A stretch of DNA of 59,582 nucleotides, taken from Nitratireductor sp. (GTDB lineage Bacteria; Pseudomonadota; Alphaproteobacteria; Rhizobiales; Rhizobiaceae). Positions 26,675 through 37,047 of the stretch are shown here, piece after piece; position 1 is the first letter of the stretch, and the number at the start of each line of letters is the position of its first letter. Made by a program: the position numbers and the translations under genes. The stretch is from NCBI RefSeq assembly GCF_017794765.1, contig NZ_CP051236.1, positions 1,810,758-1,870,339 on the forward strand, in the 5' to 3' direction. The notes under the pieces are model-generated. The model searched no databases. It was given only the letters and a program-made list of their open reading frames with translations, and was not told the origin of the DNA.

Positions 26675-27688
26675 ATGGGCAATCCGGTTCTGGTGGAAGT
26701 GCTGCGCGGTAACGTTGTCGAGAGCAGACATCGTGGCGCGATCGCCGTTTTCGATGCGGATGGCGGAAAGGTGATGAGCCTTGGCGACACTGATCGGCCC
26801 GTGTTTCCACGTTCTGCCGTGAAAGCCATTCAGGCGCTGCCATTTGTGGAAAGTGGGGCGGCGGATGCGTTCGGCTTCGGCAATCGAGAGATCGCGCTTG
26901 CCTGTTCGTCGCATTCGGGCGAGCCCGAACACGCGGCGCTGGCGGTTGCCATGCTTGAGCGAGCAGGGCTTGGAAGCGATGCCTTCGAATGCGGGGCACA
27001 TTGGTCATCAGAGCAAAATGTGCTGATCGAGCAGGCGCGCGATCTCTCGGAGCCGACGGCGGCGCATAACAATTGTTCGGGAAAACACGCGGGTTTTCTG
27101 TGTACCTGTGCGCATCTCGGCCATGACCCGCGTGGTTACGTGGCGTTTGGGCACCCGGCACAGGAAGCCGTGAAGGCGGCCATGGAGGAGGTGACGGGCG
27201 CGGCGCATGAGAGCGATCAGTGCGGCACGGATGGCTGTTCCATACCCACTTATGCGGTGCCGTTGAAGGCGCTTGCACAGGGGTTTGCGCGGATGGCGAC
27301 GGGGACCGGGTTCGCGCCGGACCGGGCGAAAGCCGCAAAGCGCATTTTCGCAGCCTGTATGGCGGAGCCATTTTATGTGGCAGGCAGCGGGCGGGCCGAT
27401 ACGCGCATGATGGAAGCAGGCAAGGGACGCATCTTCACCAAGACGGGGGCCGAAGGCGTGTTTTGCGCAGCTGTTCCCGAGAAGGGGCTCGGCATCGCGC
27501 TCAAATGCGATGACGGCACGACACGGGCCGCAGAAGTGATGGTCGCCGAAGTGTTGGCTCAGCTTCTGGATGGTGATGCATTGGCCGAGACGCTGCGTGA
27601 GATGGCCCGACCAGTTCTCACCAATCGGCGCGGGTTCGAGGTGGGGTCTCTGCGGCCCTCGGAAGCGCTGGTCGTGCGCGCGGATTAA
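26675..27688 (+). CDS. L-asparaginase, class 3 (Rhizobium etli type)
   Basis: A 337-residue asparaginase of the family typified by R. etli ReAV, unrelated to E. coli AnsA/AnsB; it hydrolyses asparagine to aspartate and ammonia. Every key residue reported for ReAV appears shifted by one: Ser47 and Lys50 in RSAVK, Ser79 in CSSHSGEPEH, and the zinc-type cysteines Cys134 (NNCSGKH) and Cys188 (DQCGTDGCS). I start at the ATG at 26675, since the longer frame opens with a TTG at 26642. No transporter or regulator is adjacent. Its stop overlaps the convergent beta-helix gene by four bases. Confidence 0.9.
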   Translation: MGNPVLVEVLRGNVVESRHRGAIAVFDADGGKVMSLGDTDRPVFPRSAVKAIQALPFVESGAADAFGFGNREIALACSSHSGEPEHAALAVAMLERAGLGSDAFECGAHWSSEQNVLIEQARDLSEPTAAHNNCSGKHAGFLCTCAHLGHDPRGYVAFGHPAQEAVKAAMEEVTGAAHESDQCGTDGCSIPTYAVPLKALAQGFARMATGTGFAPDRAKAAKRIFAACMAEPFYVAGSGRADTRMMEAGKGRIFTKTGAEGVFCAAVPEKGLGIALKCDDGTTRAAEVMVAEVLAQLLDGDALAETLREMARPVLTNRRGFEVGSLRPSEALVVRAD

Positions 27689-29052
27689 CTTGAGCGGTTG
27701 CCCGCAAGCGTCAGATGCGAAATGGTCTCGCTGCCGGACTTCAGCAGATCGCCGGTGGCGGGCTCTGCCCAGCGATGGCCGACCACTGCGCCATTGGGTG
27801 TTTCCTCGAAGACATTGCCGGAAATGACGGCTGCGCCTGAACCTTCGACCACGGAAATGATGATGCCGGTTTTCGCCTTGCGGATGACATTGCCCGAAGC
27901 CGTGACGTTGCGCAGGAAGGGGCCCCAGCCCATGCGGATGCCGGCAAGCGGTGCGTTTTCGATGATGTTGCCGGTGACCGTGCTGTCGGCCTCGACATTG
28001 ATGCCGATGCCGAAACCGGCCATGGGTGAGGGATAGGGGCCATTTTCTGACAAGTTGCGGATGATGTTGCCGGTGCAGGCGCAGAGCCGTCCACCCTTGT
28101 CGAAATTGGCCATGGAGATGCCGTGGGCAGCCCCATCCACCAGATTGCCGCTGAGAACGGCACCCTGAAAGGCGAATTCCGCGTAAAGTGCGGTTTCGCC
28201 CGAGCGCAGGCAGGTGTTGCCGTATATCTGGAGATTGCCGGCGCTGTTGCCGCGTATGGCTGAGAAGGCGCAGTCCGCAATTTCATTGTCCGACACACGG
28301 ACATTGTCGGCGCGATATGCATTTATGCCATTGCCGTACTGGCCGGTGCCGCCCCTGTCGGCGCGGATGCGGCTGATGCGGTTTCCAGAAACACGGCTGC
28401 CGTCCGCGCCTGGAGCGCTGCGGTGGATCAGAATGCCGCCATTGCCGCATTCGGTGACGGTGTTTTCAATGACATCAAGGCCACCCGAATCCAGTGCGTA
28501 GAGCGCGTAGTCGGTTACGCCGGTGATGGCGCAATCGCGGACGCTGCCCTGTGTGCGGCGGAGCGAGAGGCCATTGCCGCCGCTGTTGGCGAAGACACAG
28601 TCCTCGATGGCAATGTGGCGGGTATCTTCAATGTCGAGCAGGCCGCCGCCTGAACCGGAAGGCGGCATGAGCCTGCCATCGAATGCGAGACCGGAAAGCG
28701 CGAGATGGTGACTGTCTCGCGCAGTGAACATCGATCCAAGGTTATCCTGCTCCAGATGCGTGGCTCCCGGAACGCCGAAAAGACGGGTTTGCCGGGGAAG
28801 CGCGAGGTCGGAGAGACGGTAGCGGCCCGGTGGCAGGAATATGGGAATGGAGTCCGCGCTTGCCCGTTCAAGCAGGTCCTGGAGGGCTGCAGTCTGGTTC
28901 TGGGCTGCGTTGGGTGTGAGGCCGAATTCGGCTGCGTTTGCGGCACCCGTTGCAGCGCGTCGCAGTGCGGCGTCAGCAAAGGCTGTGCGCGGCATCGCAA
29001 GACCGAGAACGGCAAATCCTGCAGTGGCTTTCAACAGGCGGCGGCGGTTCAT
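27685..29052 (-). CDS. Tat-exported right-handed beta-helix protein (TIGR03808-like)
   Basis: A 455-residue protein opening with NRRRLLKATAGFAVLGLAMPRTAFA, a twin-arginine signal peptide. The rest consists of parallel beta-helix coils with repeated G/N-rich turns (VSGNRISRI, VSDNEIADC, IYGNTCLRSG, VTGNIIENAP, ASGNVIRKAK), as in pectate-lyase and polysaccharide-lyase folds. It fits the uncharacterised twin-arginine repeat family TIGR03808 of Rhizobiales. A role in polysaccharide modification is plausible but unproven; I see no clear lyase triad. It is convergent with the asparaginase gene. Confidence 0.85.
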   Translation of the reverse strand: MNRRRLLKATAGFAVLGLAMPRTAFADAALRRAATGAANAAEFGLTPNAAQNQTAALQDLLERASADSIPIFLPPGRYRLSDLALPRQTRLFGVPGATHLEQDNLGSMFTARDSHHLALSGLAFDGRLMPPSGSGGGLLDIEDTRHIAIEDCVFANSGGNGLSLRRTQGSVRDCAITGVTDYALYALDSGGLDVIENTVTECGNGGILIHRSAPGADGSRVSGNRISRIRADRGGTGQYGNGINAYRADNVRVSDNEIADCAFSAIRGNSAGNLQIYGNTCLRSGETALYAEFAFQGAVLSGNLVDGAAHGISMANFDKGGRLCACTGNIIRNLSENGPYPSPMAGFGIGINVEADSTVTGNIIENAPLAGIRMGWGPFLRNVTASGNVIRKAKTGIIISVVEGSGAAVISGNVFEETPNGAVVGHRWAEPATGDLLKSGSETISHLTLAGNRSS

Positions 29053-29106
29053 ATTGGTACAACTCCGACTTTGCCCGCTGTTAAATGCAGGTTTCGTGCC
29101 GCAGCG

Positions 29107-29496
29107 TCAGGTGTCTAGCGGGACGGTATGGTCGCGGAAAAAACGGGCGGCGCCTTCTTCGTCGATCTCGCCGGCGGCGAGGTCCATCACGAAAGTGTAT
29201 AGCAATCCGTCATTGGCAGTCATGCGGTAGCCGTGAAGCAGGAGAAACGTACCCGCTGCAACGATTGCCGTGCGCTTGTTGCCATCCACAAAGGCGTGGT
29301 TTCGTGCAAGATCGAATGCGTAGGCGGCGGCGAGCGCGTGGACGTCCGGCGTTTCATACAGGGCCTTGTTCTCTGCTCTTGCGAGAGCGGATTCAAGGGC
29401 GTTATCATCGCGGACGCCGCGCGCGCCGCCGTGCCTGCGCAATTGCTCTTCATGCATCGCTTCCACGGCAAGCCGGGAGAGGAATGTCCAACTCAT
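29107..29496 (-). CDS. doc: Doc-family (Fic) toxin
   Basis: A 129-residue death-on-curing toxin. The active-site motif HAFVDGNKRT (67-76) has all residues of the Doc consensus HxFx(N/D)(A/G)NKR, so it should phosphorylate elongation factor Tu, as shown for phage P1 Doc, and stop translation. Length and the N-terminal helix match the family. Its start overlaps the antitoxin stop by four bases, as in many toxin-antitoxin pairs. The partner is an AbrB-fold protein and not Phd. Confidence 0.92.
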   Translation of the reverse strand: MSWTFLSRLAVEAMHEEQLRRHGGARGVRDDNALESALARAENKALYETPDVHALAAAYAFDLARNHAFVDGNKRTAIVAAGTFLLLHGYRMTANDGLLYTFVMDLAAGEIDEEGAARFFRDHTVPLDT

Positions 29497-29714
29497 TCGG
29501 CTAGCTTTTGCAACGCGACCTTGTATCGATCCATGAACTGCCGCGCCGCTTCCATCTGACGTTCGAACTGATCGTCGGCTGCGGCGAGAGACACGCCATT
29601 GTCGGTCTCCGTGAGCACCAGTTGGTCTCCCGATTTCAAGCCTTTCCGCTCAAGCACCTCCTTCGGCAGGATGACACCTTCCGAATTGCCGATCTTGCGA
29701 ATGGTTACGTTCAT
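29493..29714 (-). CDS. AbrB/MazE/SpoVT-family antitoxin
   Basis: A 73-residue protein with an N-terminal swapped-hairpin AbrB domain (TIRKIGNSEGVILPKEVLERKGLKSGDQL), the fold used by MazE and PemI to bind DNA. The C-terminal helix (QFERQMEAARQFMDRYK) should wrap and neutralise the Doc toxin. The gene precedes doc and overlaps it by ATGA. An imperfect palindrome 17 bases upstream is the likely autoregulatory operator. Confidence 0.9.
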   Translation of the reverse strand: MNVTIRKIGNSEGVILPKEVLERKGLKSGDQLVLTETDNGVSLAAADDQFERQMEAARQFMDRYKVALQKLAE

Positions 29715-29730
29715 GGCTTTGGCTCCGTGT

Positions 29731-29750
29731 GTTATAACTTAAGGTATAAC
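29731..29750. promoter_or_regulatory. Toxin-antitoxin operator, imperfect palindrome
   Basis: GTTATAACTTAAGGTATAAC is palindromic except for one mismatched pair. It sits immediately upstream of the antitoxin start, and its TATAAC arms resemble a -10 element. AbrB-fold antitoxins repress their own operon by binding such sites. Confidence 0.6.
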
Positions 29751-29779
29751 ATGGCGCCGGCCATTTCAAGATCAGGGCG

Positions 29780-31906
29780 TCAGCCTGATTTCAGCAGTCG
29801 GTCGAGCAGTTTTTCGGCGGCTTCGGGAATGACCGTTCCGGGCGGGAAGATTTCGGCCGCACCCGCCTCGCGCACCGCTTCGAAATCGTCGGGTGGAATG
29901 ACGCCGCCGGCGACGAGAAGAATGTCGCCATGGCCGCGCTTTTCAAGCGCCTGCCTCAGCTCGGGAATGAGGGTCAGGTGACCGGCGGCAAGCGAGGAGG
30001 CACCGACGATCTGGACGTCGTTGGCGATGGCAAGCTCGGCCACTTCCTCAGGTGTCTGGAACATCGCGCCGACCGTGACGTCGAACCCGAGATCGCCAAA
30101 GGCGGTGGCAATGACCTTCTGGCCGCGATCATGTCCGTCCTGACCGATCTTGGCAATCAGGATGCGCGGGGCGGATCCGGTCTTCTTGCGGAATTTTTCC
30201 ACCTTCTGCTGCGCCTGTTCAAAAGCGGTGAGGTCGCCCACTTCCTTGCGGTAGACGCCGGAAATGGTGCGGATCTCCGCGACATGACGGCCAAAGGCCT
30301 TTTCGAGGGCGGAGGAGATTTCACCCACCGTCGCGTTGGCGCGGGCGGCGCGCACGGCGAATTCGAGAAGGTTTCCGTTCCCGGCGGCCGCATTGGTCAG
30401 AGCTTCCAGCGCGCTTTCGGTTTCAGCCACATCGCGTGTGCCCTTGAGCTGCTGCAGCTTGGCGAGCTGGCGGGCACGCACTTCGGCGTTGTCCACCTTG
30501 AGCACGTCCACCTTGGTGTCGCGCTCAGGCTGGAAGCGGTTGACGCCGACCACTGTCTGCTCGCCGGAATCGATGCGCGCCTGGGTGCGGGCTGCAGCTT
30601 CCTCGATACGCATTTTCGGAACACCCTTTTCGATGGCCGCAGCCATGCCGCCGAGGCTTTCCACCTCTTCGATGTGTTTGAGCGCACGATAGGCGAGGTC
30701 GTGGGTAAGGCGCTCGACAAAATGGGAGCCGCCCCATGGATCGATCATGCGCGTCGTGCCGGATTCAAGCTGCAGGACAAGCTGTGTGTTGCGGGCAATG
30801 CGCGCGGAATGGTCGGTCGGAAGCGCCAGGGCCTCATCGAAGGCATTGGTGTGCAGCGACTGGGTGTGACCCTGGGTGGCGGCCATGGCCTCGACCATGG
30901 TGCGCACGATGTTGTTATAGGGATCCTGCGCCGTCAGTGACCAGCCGGAGGTCTGGCAATGGGTGCGCAGGGAGAGTGAACGCTCGTTCTTCGGCGCAAA
31001 GTTCTTCTGGAGAAGCGTCGCCCACAAAAGTCGTGCGGCGCGCATCTTGGCCACTTCCATAAAGAAATTCATGCCGATGGCCCAGAAGAAGGAGAGGCGC
31101 GGCGCGAAACGGTCGATGTCGAGGCCGGCGGCGATGCCGGCACGCGCATATTCGATGCCGTCGGCGATCGTGTAGGCAAGCTCCAGATCCGCCGTCGCGC
31201 CGGCTTCCTGCATGTGGTAGCCGGAAATCGAGATCGAGTTGAACTTGGGCATTTTCTCCGCCGTATAGGAGAAAATGTCCGAAATGATCCGCATCGATGG
31301 TTTGGGCGGGTAGATATAGGTGTTGCGGACCATGAACTCCTTCAGAATGTCGTTCTGAATGGTGCCCGAGAGATTTTTCTGCGCTACACCCTGTTCTTCT
31401 GCCGCGACGATATAAAGCGCCATGATGGGCAGGACCGCGCCATTCATGGTCATCGATACGCTCATTTTATCGAGCGGGATGCCGTCGAAAAGCTGGCGCA
31501 TGTCGAGAATGGAATCGATGGCGACGCCTGCCATGCCCACATCGCCGGCAACCCGCGGGTGGTCGCTGTCATAGCCGCGATGGGTGGCGAGGTCGAAGGC
31601 GACGGAAAGGCCTTTTTGCCCGGCGGCAAGGTTGCGCCGGTAGAAGGCGTTGGATTCTTCCGCCGTGGAAAAACCTGCATATTGGCGGATCGTCCAGGGC
31701 CGGCGCGCATACATGGTGGGGTAGGGGCCGCGAATGAAGGGTGCGGCGCCCGGATAGGTATCCAGAAAGCGCAGTCCCCTCACATCATCTTCAGAATAGA
31801 AGGACTTGATCTCGATGCCCTCGGGCGTTGCCGCGGGCGGTGCCTCAGAGGGAAGAGGCGAGGTTTCCGGATCCGACCAGTCGATGCTGGCGAAATCCGG
31901 GATCAT
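29780..31906 (-). CDS. scpA: Methylmalonyl-CoA mutase, catalytic (large) subunit
   Basis: A 708-residue adenosylcobalamin-dependent mutase that interconverts (R)-methylmalonyl-CoA and succinyl-CoA, linking propionate and branched-chain catabolism to the citric acid cycle. The N-terminal barrel shows [20 protein letters not shown] and the substrate-binding [10 protein letters not shown]. The C-terminal B12 domain carries DGHDRGQKV, whose histidine replaces the lower cobalamin ligand, then GASSLAAGH and a glycine-rich VAGG. Its ATG overlaps the stop of the small-subunit gene (ATGA). No chaperone gene (meaB/argK) or epimerase is adjacent. The symbols mcmA, mutB and bhbA are also used. Confidence 0.95.
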   Translation of the reverse strand: MIPDFASIDWSDPETSPLPSEAPPAATPEGIEIKSFYSEDDVRGLRFLDTYPGAAPFIRGPYPTMYARRPWTIRQYAGFSTAEESNAFYRRNLAAGQKGLSVAFDLATHRGYDSDHPRVAGDVGMAGVAIDSILDMRQLFDGIPLDKMSVSMTMNGAVLPIMALYIVAAEEQGVAQKNLSGTIQNDILKEFMVRNTYIYPPKPSMRIISDIFSYTAEKMPKFNSISISGYHMQEAGATADLELAYTIADGIEYARAGIAAGLDIDRFAPRLSFFWAIGMNFFMEVAKMRAARLLWATLLQKNFAPKNERSLSLRTHCQTSGWSLTAQDPYNNIVRTMVEAMAATQGHTQSLHTNAFDEALALPTDHSARIARNTQLVLQLESGTTRMIDPWGGSHFVERLTHDLAYRALKHIEEVESLGGMAAAIEKGVPKMRIEEAAARTQARIDSGEQTVVGVNRFQPERDTKVDVLKVDNAEVRARQLAKLQQLKGTRDVAETESALEALTNAAAGNGNLLEFAVRAARANATVGEISSALEKAFGRHVAEIRTISGVYRKEVGDLTAFEQAQQKVEKFRKKTGSAPRILIAKIGQDGHDRGQKVIATAFGDLGFDVTVGAMFQTPEEVAELAIANDVQIVGASSLAAGHLTLIPELRQALEKRGHGDILLVAGGVIPPDDFEAVREAGAAEIFPPGTVIPEAAEKLLDRLLKSG

Positions 31907-33348
31907 GCGATGCCTCCTCCGGTCTCATCGAGACGCTGGGCGAGAAGCGGCTGACAACGCACCGCAGCTGTTTCTCCCGAGAAGTCGGGCGACTGAGCCT
32001 TCAGCGTCTTCACCGGGCGCTCTTCGGCTGCCGGGTAGATCGTGGTGCCGACAATGGGTTTCTTGCCGTCGTTGATGCGTTGCTCACGGCGCTCACGCAT
32101 TTCCAGAACACGTTCCTGAATATGGCCATTCATCAGGCTGCGCAGCACGCCGCCTTCACTCTCGATACGGCGGAATTCGTCCCACGCCTTTTCGCACAGG
32201 GCGGCAGTGAGCGTTTCCATGCCGCCGGCACCGGCGGCCGGATCGATTATGAGGTCGAGATGGCTTTCGCCGGACAGAATGAGCTGCGTGTTGCGGGCAA
32301 GCCGCCTTGCATCTTCGTCCGGCAGACCGTGAACGATGGTGTGCGGCAGGACCGACAGCGAATCGGCACCGCCGACAGCCGCCGCAAACGCAGCGATGGT
32401 GGTGCGCAGCGTGTTGGTTTCCGGATCCTTCGCCGTCATCATCCGGTAGGAGGTTTCGGCGTGGATCGTGGCGAGCGAGGGTTCGATGGAGCAGGTCTCC
32501 TGGACCCGCGCCCAAAGGCGGCGCAGCGCCCTTATCTTGGCGATCGACAGGAACTGATCCTGATCTACACAGAGAGAAAACCCGATATGCGGTGCGGCAT
32601 AGACGAGCGGCTGGCGCGCCTGCTCGAACATGCGCAGATGCGAGACGGCGGAGGCCAGCATGATGCCGAGCTCCTGAGCCTCGGAGGCGCCCGCATTGTG
32701 GAACACGCGGCCATCGCCCTCAAGCAGGATGCCGGGCAGGTCCATGGCGAAGAAGCCCGCAAAGGACTGCGGCATGGATGCTTCCAGCGCCTCGATCGAC
32801 ATGCGCAGTTTGCCGGTACCGGCAAAGGTGGCCGCAGGTGAAATGCCGAAGGAAAGCGTCATGGCGGCCGGGTTGATGCGGCGCTCGGTGAAGATCTGGG
32901 TCAGCCAGTCGACGATGGCGCGGCTGCTGGGATTGGCGTCCATGCGCAGGTAGAGCCCCTGAAGGTCTATGCCTTCGAGCGCTTTGGCAACCGCTTCGGG
33001 CGTGGCTGGAAGCCCGTAGCCGAATGCGTTGGGCGCGCCTTCAAAGACGAGGGCGAGGCCCGTCGCGCCCTGGGCGATGTCTTCCTTTGCCTGGCGGTTC
33101 GCGCGAACCGGATCGGGGTCGTCCATGCGCTGGACCGCTGCCCAGCCGGACTTGTCGCGTCCACGGGCGAGCGGCTTCGCGTCCTGCATGCGCTCATAGA
33201 GCGCGCGCATGGAAATATTGTCATCCGTTTGCCACGAAAGTGCCTCGGGACCGGCTTCGCCTTCCAGGGATTCGATCACGAGATCGCGCCAGCGCTCCTG
33301 GTCGATCTGAGGAAATTTCACTTTTTTCAGGATCGCGCGATCCATCAT
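31903..33348 (-). CDS. mutA: Methylmalonyl-CoA mutase, small (beta) subunit
   Basis: A 481-residue homologue of the mutase barrel that forms the non-catalytic partner of the large subunit. It keeps a barrel-like sequence ([43 protein letters not shown]) but the C-terminal cobalamin-binding DxHxxG motif is absent, as expected for the beta subunit. The start at 33348 lies five bases after a strong GGGAGG; the longer frame adds 16 unlikely residues. It is the first gene of a two-gene operon with scpA. Confidence 0.92.
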   Translation of the reverse strand: MMDRAILKKVKFPQIDQERWRDLVIESLEGEAGPEALSWQTDDNISMRALYERMQDAKPLARGRDKSGWAAVQRMDDPDPVRANRQAKEDIAQGATGLALVFEGAPNAFGYGLPATPEAVAKALEGIDLQGLYLRMDANPSSRAIVDWLTQIFTERRINPAAMTLSFGISPAATFAGTGKLRMSIEALEASMPQSFAGFFAMDLPGILLEGDGRVFHNAGASEAQELGIMLASAVSHLRMFEQARQPLVYAAPHIGFSLCVDQDQFLSIAKIRALRRLWARVQETCSIEPSLATIHAETSYRMMTAKDPETNTLRTTIAAFAAAVGGADSLSVLPHTIVHGLPDEDARRLARNTQLILSGESHLDLIIDPAAGAGGMETLTAALCEKAWDEFRRIESEGGVLRSLMNGHIQERVLEMRERREQRINDGKKPIVGTTIYPAAEERPVKTLKAQSPDFSGETAAVRCQPLLAQRLDETGGGIA

Positions 33349-33605
33349 GCCTCCCGATTCGCCGTTGGCCCGGAACTCTGCCCGCCCGATGGGCATCAGA
33401 CCTCAAGGGCAACCAACCTGTCATTGCAAGGCAAGTTTAGGACGCCATAGGAGACGCCGCAATGCACAATAGGCCGAATAGCCGGCTAGCGTTGCAGGAA
33501 AGCCGCGCTTTACTTCACGCACAACGACATTGAGACTTTCCGCGAGGCTGACTATACCGGGGAACCACAGAATTCAGCGGGACCGGCAAGCGAGGCGGAG
33601 TGCAA

Positions 33606-35165
33606 ATGGCGGAAGACAGCATCTTTCTGGGGGCCAGCCGGCATCCCGACGACAGCTACCAGCAGGCCGAACGCCTACTGCTCAGATATGCCAACCGGCA
33701 TGGCCTCGTCACCGGCGCGACCGGCACCGGCAAGACGGTCACCCTCCAGATTTTAACGGAAGGCTTCTCCAATGCGGGCGTTCCGGTATTCTGCGCGGAT
33801 GTGAAGGGCGATCTCTCCGGCATTGCGATGATGGGTGAGGAAAAGGATTTCCTCACCAAGCGCGCCGATACGATCAAGCTCGATCCCTATGAATTTCAGG
33901 AGTTCCCGGTCATCTTCTGGGACCTTTTCGGGGAAAAGGGACACCCGATCCGCACAACGATTTCGGAGATGGGGCCTCTGCTTCTGTCACGGTTGATGAA
34001 TTTGACCGATGCGCAGGAAGGCGTCTTGAACATCGCTTTCCGGATTGCAGACGAGGAAGGTCTTCTGCTTCTGGACATGAAGGATCTGCAGGCGCTTCTC
34101 GTTCATGTCGCCGACCGCGCCGACGAGATCGGCGCGCGTTACGGCAATGTGTCAAAACAGTCGGTGGGGGCAATCCAGCGGACATTGTTGGTGCTGGAAC
34201 AGCAGGGCGCAAATTTCTTCTTCGGCGAGCCGGCCTTGAAGATCAGTGACATCATGCGCACCACGCCGGATGGTCGCGGTGCCATCAATGTGCTGGCTGC
34301 CGACAAGCTGATGATGAACCCGCGCCTTTATGCCACCTTCCTGCTGTGGCTGCTGTCAGAGCTTTTTGAAGAATTGCCGGAAGTGGGCGATCCGGACCGC
34401 CCACGGCTCGTGTTCTTCTTCGATGAGGCGCATCTGCTTTTCGACGAAGCGCCGAAAATCCTGGTCGACCGCGTGGAGCAGGTGGTGCGGCTCATTCGAT
34501 CAAAGGGTGTCGGCGTGTACTTCGTCACGCAGAACCCTCTGGATGTGCCTGAAACCGTGTTGAGCCAGCTCGGCAATCGTATCCAGCACGCGCTGCGCGC
34601 CTATACGCCGCGCGAGCAGAAGGCGGTGAAGACAGCCGCTGACACGTTCAGGCCCAATCCCGAATTCGACTGCTTTGAAGCAATTACCAAGCTCGGGGTA
34701 GGTGAGGCGCTGGTGTCCACGCTGGAAGCAAAAGGCGTTCCGGCGATGGTGCAGCGGACGCTCATTCGCCCACCGGCGTCCAGACTGGGACCAATCACAG
34801 ACGTGGAACGCGACAGGCTGCTGAAGGCAAGTCCAGTGTTCGGTCAGTATGACGAGAGCATCGACCGCGAATCAGCATTCGAGATTCTGCAGAAGAAGGC
34901 GGAGGACAAGGCCAAGGCCGAAGCCGAGGCGCAAAAGGCAGAAGAGGCAGGCGCGGCGGAAGAGCGCTCTCGCTGGTCGCTTCCCGATTTCGGCGGCAGT
35001 GGCACCACAACCACCACAAAACGCAAGACCACCACAAGGCGGCGCACATCCAACCGTCAGTCGGTCAGTGAGGCTGCGCTCAAATCCGTGGTGCGTTCGG
35101 TGGGGACGTCGCTCGGCCGGGCATTGGTGCGCGGCATTCTGGGGAGTTTGAAAAAGGGGCGCTGA
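33606..35165 (+). CDS. HerA-like ATPase, DUF853/YjgR family
   Basis: A 519-residue P-loop ATPase of the HerA/FtsK clade, DUF853 (YjgR) branch. Walker A is GATGTGKT at about residue 38, Walker [13 protein letters not shown], and [11 protein letters not shown] matches the sensor region. The C-terminus is low complexity: a charged alanine/glutamate coil, then a threonine/arginine/lysine stretch that may bind nucleic acid. HerA proteins translocate DNA, but the role of this branch is unknown. It is not next to a NurA nuclease or a SIR2 gene, so a known defence module is unlikely. A strong hairpin terminator overlaps its stop. Confidence 0.88.
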   Translation: MAEDSIFLGASRHPDDSYQQAERLLLRYANRHGLVTGATGTGKTVTLQILTEGFSNAGVPVFCADVKGDLSGIAMMGEEKDFLTKRADTIKLDPYEFQEFPVIFWDLFGEKGHPIRTTISEMGPLLLSRLMNLTDAQEGVLNIAFRIADEEGLLLLDMKDLQALLVHVADRADEIGARYGNVSKQSVGAIQRTLLVLEQQGANFFFGEPALKISDIMRTTPDGRGAINVLAADKLMMNPRLYATFLLWLLSELFEELPEVGDPDRPRLVFFFDEAHLLFDEAPKILVDRVEQVVRLIRSKGVGVYFVTQNPLDVPETVLSQLGNRIQHALRAYTPREQKAVKTAADTFRPNPEFDCFEAITKLGVGEALVSTLEAKGVPAMVQRTLIRPPASRLGPITDVERDRLLKASPVFGQYDESIDRESAFEILQKKAEDKAKAEAEAQKAEEAGAAEERSRWSLPDFGGSGTTTTTKRKTTTRRRTSNRQSVSEAALKSVVRSVGTSLGRALVRGILGSLKKGR

Positions 35166-35177
35166 TGGCGCCCCTTT
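35153..35177. terminator. Terminator hairpin overlapping the HerA-like gene stop
   Basis: AAAGGGGCGC (35153-35162) and GCGCCCCTTT (35168-35177) pair perfectly across a 5-base loop that holds the stop codon region. T residues follow on the plus strand and A residues precede, so it can act in both directions, serving also the convergent L,D-transpeptidase gene. Confidence 0.8.
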
Positions 35178-35206
35178 GAATTTCTGATCCTGACAGAAAC
35201 GCAGGT

Positions 35207-35953
35207 CTAGACGCTGCGAAGGCCGGAGGTGACGAGGATCGGCGAACCGTCCGGGACGCGGTTGTAGAGATCAATCACATCCTGGTTGATCATTCGCACG
35301 CAACCTGAGGAGACCGATTTGCCGATGGTCCACCATTCCGGAGAACCGTGAACGCGGTAGAGCGTATCCTTGCCGTTCTCAAAGATATAAAGCGCGCGGG
35401 CTCCGAGCGGATTGGCAACGCCCGGCTGCATGCCGCCGACCCATTTATCGTTGGCCTTGTCATATTCCGCGCGGTATTTTTCCAGCTCGGGACGACGGTC
35501 GATCATTTCTGCCGGCGGGAACCAGCGCGGCCACTGCTGTTTGTACTTGATCTCCGCGCGGCCTGCCCACTCGAACCCGGCGCGGCCAAGGCCGACGCCG
35601 TAGCGCATGGCACGACCACGCTCGCGAACGAGATAGAGAAAATGATTGGCCGTATCGACCACAATGGTGCCGGGACGCTCACCCGTCGGGTCAGCGACTT
35701 CCTGGCGATAATAGCGCGGATTGATCTTGTCGATCGGAACTGCGGGAATGTCGTATCCGGCATCCGTAACCGCTCCATACATGGAGCTGTACTGCGTCGG
35801 CCCTGGCTCGGGTTCGCGCCGCGGCGCCACGCTGGGCGTATCGCCAGAGGTGCTGACACATGCGGAAAGGCCAAGTGACGCGGCGCCAGCGGCGCTTATG
35901 GACAAAAAGCGGCGCCGGTTGAGAGATCGTGCGGCAATGGGGGAATTGGACAT
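35207..35953 (-). CDS. L,D-transpeptidase (YkuD domain), Tat/lipoprotein signal
   Basis: A 248-residue YkuD-family enzyme, which crosslinks peptidoglycan through meso-diaminopimelate or attaches proteins to it. The N-terminus has the twin-arginine RRRFLSISAAG and a lipobox-like LSAC (Cys32), so it may be a Tat-exported lipoprotein. The catalytic motif is complete: HGSPEWWTIG followed by SSGCVRM near residues 217-232. The ATG at 35953 is preferred because the upstream extension is not protein-like. It is monocistronic and ends close to the shared terminator. Confidence 0.9.
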   Translation of the reverse strand: MSNSPIAARSLNRRRFLSISAAGAASLGLSACVSTSGDTPSVAPRREPEPGPTQYSSMYGAVTDAGYDIPAVPIDKINPRYYRQEVADPTGERPGTIVVDTANHFLYLVRERGRAMRYGVGLGRAGFEWAGRAEIKYKQQWPRWFPPAEMIDRRPELEKYRAEYDKANDKWVGGMQPGVANPLGARALYIFENGKDTLYRVHGSPEWWTIGKSVSSGCVRMINQDVIDLYNRVPDGSPILVTSGLRSV

Positions 35954-36195
35954 GGTTTCTTCGTATACTCGCGTTTCGTCAGGACCGGTGAGTGCGACAA
36001 CCCTTTCGGATGCATCGCCTCCCTTTTGGGGATAACCCCAAGCTTCCCTCCCTGGGTTCCGAAAACATATCGGAGTGTGCTTGATAGACCGAGTAAACTT
36101 GACTTGAAGGTGAAAAATGCCGCACCCACACGAGTTATCGGGCAAGTGTGTTATAGATGCATCATAATCAAGAGGTCTCGGGCGCGGCACACTCG

Positions 36196-36852
36196 CTAAG
36201 CAACAAGCCCCTCCAGTGAAGGAAGGATGAGATCGGGCGGGAAGTCTTCATATTCGTCGGGCTGGTCGGTTCGGTTGAGCCAAACGGTGCGAAACCCGAA
36301 TTGCCGCGCTCCGGCGATATCCCAACGGTTGGAGGATTGAAAAGATACGGTTTCCGGGTAAAGCCGCCAGGCGTTGGTCACCATCTCGTAAACGCTTTGG
36401 TCGGTCTTGAAACGGCGAACGGACTCCACCGAGAAGACTTCATCCAGAACGGAATCGAGGGCTGACGAACGGATGGCCGATTCGAGCATGGCAGGGGACC
36501 CGTTTGACAGAATGGCGAGCCGTGCCCCACCTGCCTTGAGCGCCTTAAGCACCGCCGGCACTTCCTCGTAGCAATCCAGTTGCCAGTAGGCGTCGAGCAG
36601 GTCCTGCCGCAGTCGCCGATCGATCGAGGGAATCTTTGCAAACGCATAATCGAGCGCCCGCTCTGTCATGGTCCAGAAATCCTGATACTGGCCCATGAGT
36701 GTGAATACCCAGGAATATTCAAGCTGCTTTGCCCGCCATAATTCCGAAAAACGCTGTCCTTCGGGCCCGATCTCGCCGGCGTGACGGCGCACAGCCGCAT
36801 GCACATCGAACAGCGTACCATATGCATCGAAGACGAAAGCTGCGTGCCGCAT
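36196..36852 (-). CDS. Haloacid dehalogenase type II family hydrolase
   Basis: A 218-residue HAD-superfamily protein of the L-2-haloacid dehalogenase type. Motif I is FDAYGTLFD with nucleophile Asp9, motif II LSNGSP, the lysine of motif III lies in RRFKTD, and SSNRWDIAGARQFG matches the SxNxWD of the type II family. In that family the enzyme hydrolyses 2-haloalkanoic acids to hydroxyacids, but many homologues act on other substrates. GGGAG lies upstream of the start. It is a single gene, divergent from the aminotransferase. Confidence 0.88.
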   Translation of the reverse strand: MRHAAFVFDAYGTLFDVHAAVRRHAGEIGPEGQRFSELWRAKQLEYSWVFTLMGQYQDFWTMTERALDYAFAKIPSIDRRLRQDLLDAYWQLDCYEEVPAVLKALKAGGARLAILSNGSPAMLESAIRSSALDSVLDEVFSVESVRRFKTDQSVYEMVTNAWRLYPETVSFQSSNRWDIAGARQFGFRTVWLNRTDQPDEYEDFPPDLILPSLEGLVA

Positions 36853-37047
36853 GAAAACTCCCTGTTTGTGTCATCCACTTGACCGCACCTGCAAACGGCG
36901 GTCAAGAAACGCCCTCTGGCCTCATCGATAGCGATGCCGAGACGATTGACGAAATCCGATAAAGCCATTTCGATGCATGGCACAAGGAACTGAAGAATTT
37001 GCATCTCTGCCGGGATACGCAAAGAAGCACAGGAAGGGAAACACAGC

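Noticed and set aside
26613..27371. A long N-terminal extension of the DUF3750 frame antisense to the asparaginase gene
   Set aside because: The extension is arginine/proline-rich shadow sequence; the signal anchor right after the ATG at 26612 marks the real start.
33349..33605. A cobalamin riboswitch upstream of the methylmalonyl-CoA mutase genes
   Set aside because: I could not find the B12-box-like core or the conserved helices; the enzyme uses cobalamin but does not require such a switch.
33606..35165. The HerA-like ATPase as part of a HerA-based phage defence system
   Set aside because: It belongs to the DUF853/YjgR branch and has no NurA, SIR2 or DUF4297 partner; the neighbours are housekeeping genes.
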